From DATMER01 sp040349255 (GTDB lineage Bacteria; Acidobacteriota; Thermoanaerobaculia; Multivoradales; UBA5704), in contig JBEQUE010000100.1 of assembly GCA_040349255.1 (NCBI GenBank), forward strand, positions 1 through 64,000: a DNA stretch of 64,000 nt. Reading direction: 5' to 3'. Shown here piece by piece: positions 62,727 to 64,000 of this stretch (position 1 is the stretch's first letter; each line of letters starts with the position of its first letter). Below the pieces are notes generated by a model. It saw nothing but the letters and a program-made list of their open reading frames with translations, had not been told where the DNA came from and ran no database searches. The position numbers and the translations under genes were made by a program.

Positions 62727-64000
62727 ATGTCGGAAGATTTCCGCGACGACGATCCGTCCCTCTCGAACGATCCAGACGAGCGCAGCGCCGCCGGAGAGGT
62801 GAGCCGCCGCTCCTTCCTGCGCTGGAGCGCCATCGCCGGCGCCGGAGCTTCGGTCGCGGCCAGCCTGGGCCGCCCCGCTTCCGCCGAGACTCCGGAGACC
62901 TGGCCGCAGCCGGCCCGCGAAATCGAGGAGCTCACGATCGCGGAGATGGTGGAGGGCATGGAGCGCGGCGGCCTCAGCTCGGCCGACCTCGTCAACATGT
63001 ATCTGGAGCGCATCCGCACGCTCGACGTCGGCGGGCCCGCGGTCAACTCGGTCATCCAGATCAACCCCCAGGCCCGCGGCATCGCCAAGGCGCGCGACAA
63101 GGAGCGCAAGGCCGGCAACGTGCGCGGACCGCTGCACGGCATCCCCATCCTCCTCAAGGACAACATCGACACCGGCGACCGGATGATGACGACCGCCGGC
63201 TCCTACGCGCTGGTCGGCGACCCCGCGCCGCAGGACTCCACGGTGGCCGCGCGCCTGCGGGCCGCCGGCGCGGTGATCCTCGGCAAGGCGAACCTGAGCG
63301 AGTGGGCGAACTTCCGCGGCTTCTCGTCGTCGAGCGGCTGGAGCGGCGTGGGCGGCGAGACGAGGAACCCGTACTACCTGGACCGCAACCCCTGCGGCTC
63401 CAGCTCGGGCTCGGCCGCCGCGGTGTCCGCCAACTTCACGGCCGCCGCGCTGGGCACCGAGACCGACGGCTCGATCGTCTGTCCGAGCTCGCTCTGCGGC
63501 GTGGTCGGCATCAAGCCCACGGTCGGCCTGACCAGCCGCGCCGGCGTGGTCCCGATCTCCCACTCGCAGGACACGGTCGGACCGCACGGCCGCCGCGTGG
63601 CCGACGCCGCCGCGGTCCTCGGTGCGCTGGTCGGGGTCGATCCGCGCGATCCGGCCACCCAGGCGAGCGCCGGCCATTTCCATACGGACTACACGCAGTT
63701 CCTCGACCCGGACGGCCTGCGCGGCGCCCGGATCGGCGTGATGCGCAGCGGCGTCACCGGCTACAGCCGCTACACGGACGCGGTGTTCGAGGAGGCGATC
63801 GCGGCCATGGCCGACGCCGGCGCCACGATCGTCGATCCGGCCGACATCCCGACCATGGACCAGCTCCTCACCGACCAGGCGGAGCTGATCGTGCTGATCT
63901 GGGAGTTCAAGCGCGACCTGAACGCCTATCTCGCCACCCGCACCGGCGTGCCCGTCCACGACATGGCCGACGTGATCCAGTTCAACCTCGACCATGCCGA
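62727..64000 (+). CDS. Tat-exported amidase-signature enzyme, 3'-truncated
   Basis: 424 residues are visible; the frame is open at the window end. Twin-arginine signal SRRSFLRWSA (R27, R28) with a hydrophobic stretch ending ASA. Amidase signature: GIPILLKDNID (K144), PCGSSSGSAAAV (cis-Ser S226) and ALGTETDGSIVCPSS (nucleophile S249), a complete Ser-cisSer-Lys triad. Members hydrolyse amides such as peptide amides or nitrile-derived amides; this one would work outside the cytoplasm. AAAGGAG precedes ATG 62727. Confidence 0.92.
   Translation, partial: MSEDFRDDDPSLSNDPDERSAAGEVSRRSFLRWSAIAGAGASVAASLGRPASAETPETWPQPAREIEELTIAEMVEGMERGGLSSADLVNMYLERIRTLDVGGPAVNSVIQINPQARGIAKARDKERKAGNVRGPLHGIPILLKDNIDTGDRMMTTAGSYALVGDPAPQDSTVAARLRAAGAVILGKANLSEWANFRGFSSSSGWSGVGGETRNPYYLDRNPCGSSSGSAAAVSANFTAAALGTETDGSIVCPSSLCGVVGIKPTVGLTSRAGVVPISHSQDTVGPHGRRVADAAAVLGALVGVDPRDPATQASAGHFHTDYTQFLDPDGLRGARIGVMRSGVTGYSRYTDAVFEEAIAAMADAGATIVDPADIPTMDQLLTDQAELIVLIWEFKRDLNAYLATRTGVPVHDMADVIQFNLDHA

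Overview
The window is GC-rich, densely coded DNA from a Gram-negative bacterial chromosome. It carries lipoproteins with lipoboxes, a DUF481-type outer-membrane protein, minor pseudopilins, a Tat-exported amidase and sigma-54 promoters. The gene mix (DUF4388 protein, DUF5916/CBM9-like protein, PrnA-like halogenase, secreted S9 peptidase, secreted sugar dehydrogenase with a beta-sandwich tail, CTPGYWKNH surface protein) suggests Acidobacteriota, perhaps Thermoanaerobaculia. That placement is inference from gene content; there is no rRNA or tRNA gene here to test it.

Layout. 1-3.5 kb: a tight operon of glutaryl-CoA dehydrogenase (5' end outside the window), class II fructose-bisphosphatase, a dCTP-deaminase-like protein and a DUF4388 protein. 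3.5-8.4 kb: an AAG-type DNA glycosylase and a beta-helix acyltransferase-like protein fired divergently from overlapping -10 boxes, a SpoIIE-type phosphatase, a PBP4-type carboxypeptidase and a MntA/HepT toxin-antitoxin pair. 8.4-12.9 kb: a complete BMP-type nucleoside/sugar ABC importer. 13-20 kb: a glycine-zipper protein, a nuclease-helicase fusion with four iron-sulphur-type cysteines, small membrane proteins, an M48 lipoprotein protease and a GNAT acetyltransferase. 20-24 kb: a type I methyltransferase (HsdM, HsdS) with no hsdR in the window. 24-30.5 kb: a zinc-ribbon protein, an unknown protein, a PA0069-type radical SAM protein, a flavin-dependent halogenase, an RluA pseudouridine synthase and a response regulator.

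30.6-39.8 kb holds the most coherent unit. After a secreted S9 peptidase come two paralogous secreted proteins, each preceded by a perfect GG-N10-GC sigma-54 promoter and, about 100-155 bp upstream of the predicted start, by copies of CTGACAGT repeated with 11-bp (one helical turn) spacing. The next gene encodes a sigma-54 enhancer-binding protein with an FHA-like N-terminus. I read this as a self-contained regulon for surface proteins. The larger surface gene carries an in-frame TGA exactly where six sister repeats have the cysteine of the SMTC motif.

40-45 kb is accessory: a 42-bp tandem palindrome array, a Uma2 nuclease, a UGT-like glycosyltransferase, a lectin-like protein of exactly seven 48-residue repeats, the remnant of a duplicated glycosyltransferase, and a DUF104/MazF-like toxin-antitoxin pair. 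45-64 kb: a DUF5916 protein, a Vms1/eRF1-like protein, a DUF442 phosphatase, a secreted sugar dehydrogenase, an ECF sigma operon, three minor pseudopilins (one using a mobile-type repeat as its leader peptide), a DUF481 protein, an MMPL exporter, a channel with two RCK domains and a Tat-exported amidase cut by the window end.

Two genome-wide habits show through. Many genes have a TANNNT box only 6-13 bp before the start codon, which implies leaderless mRNAs. A 54-bp palindromic repeat recurs at the 3' ends of genes.
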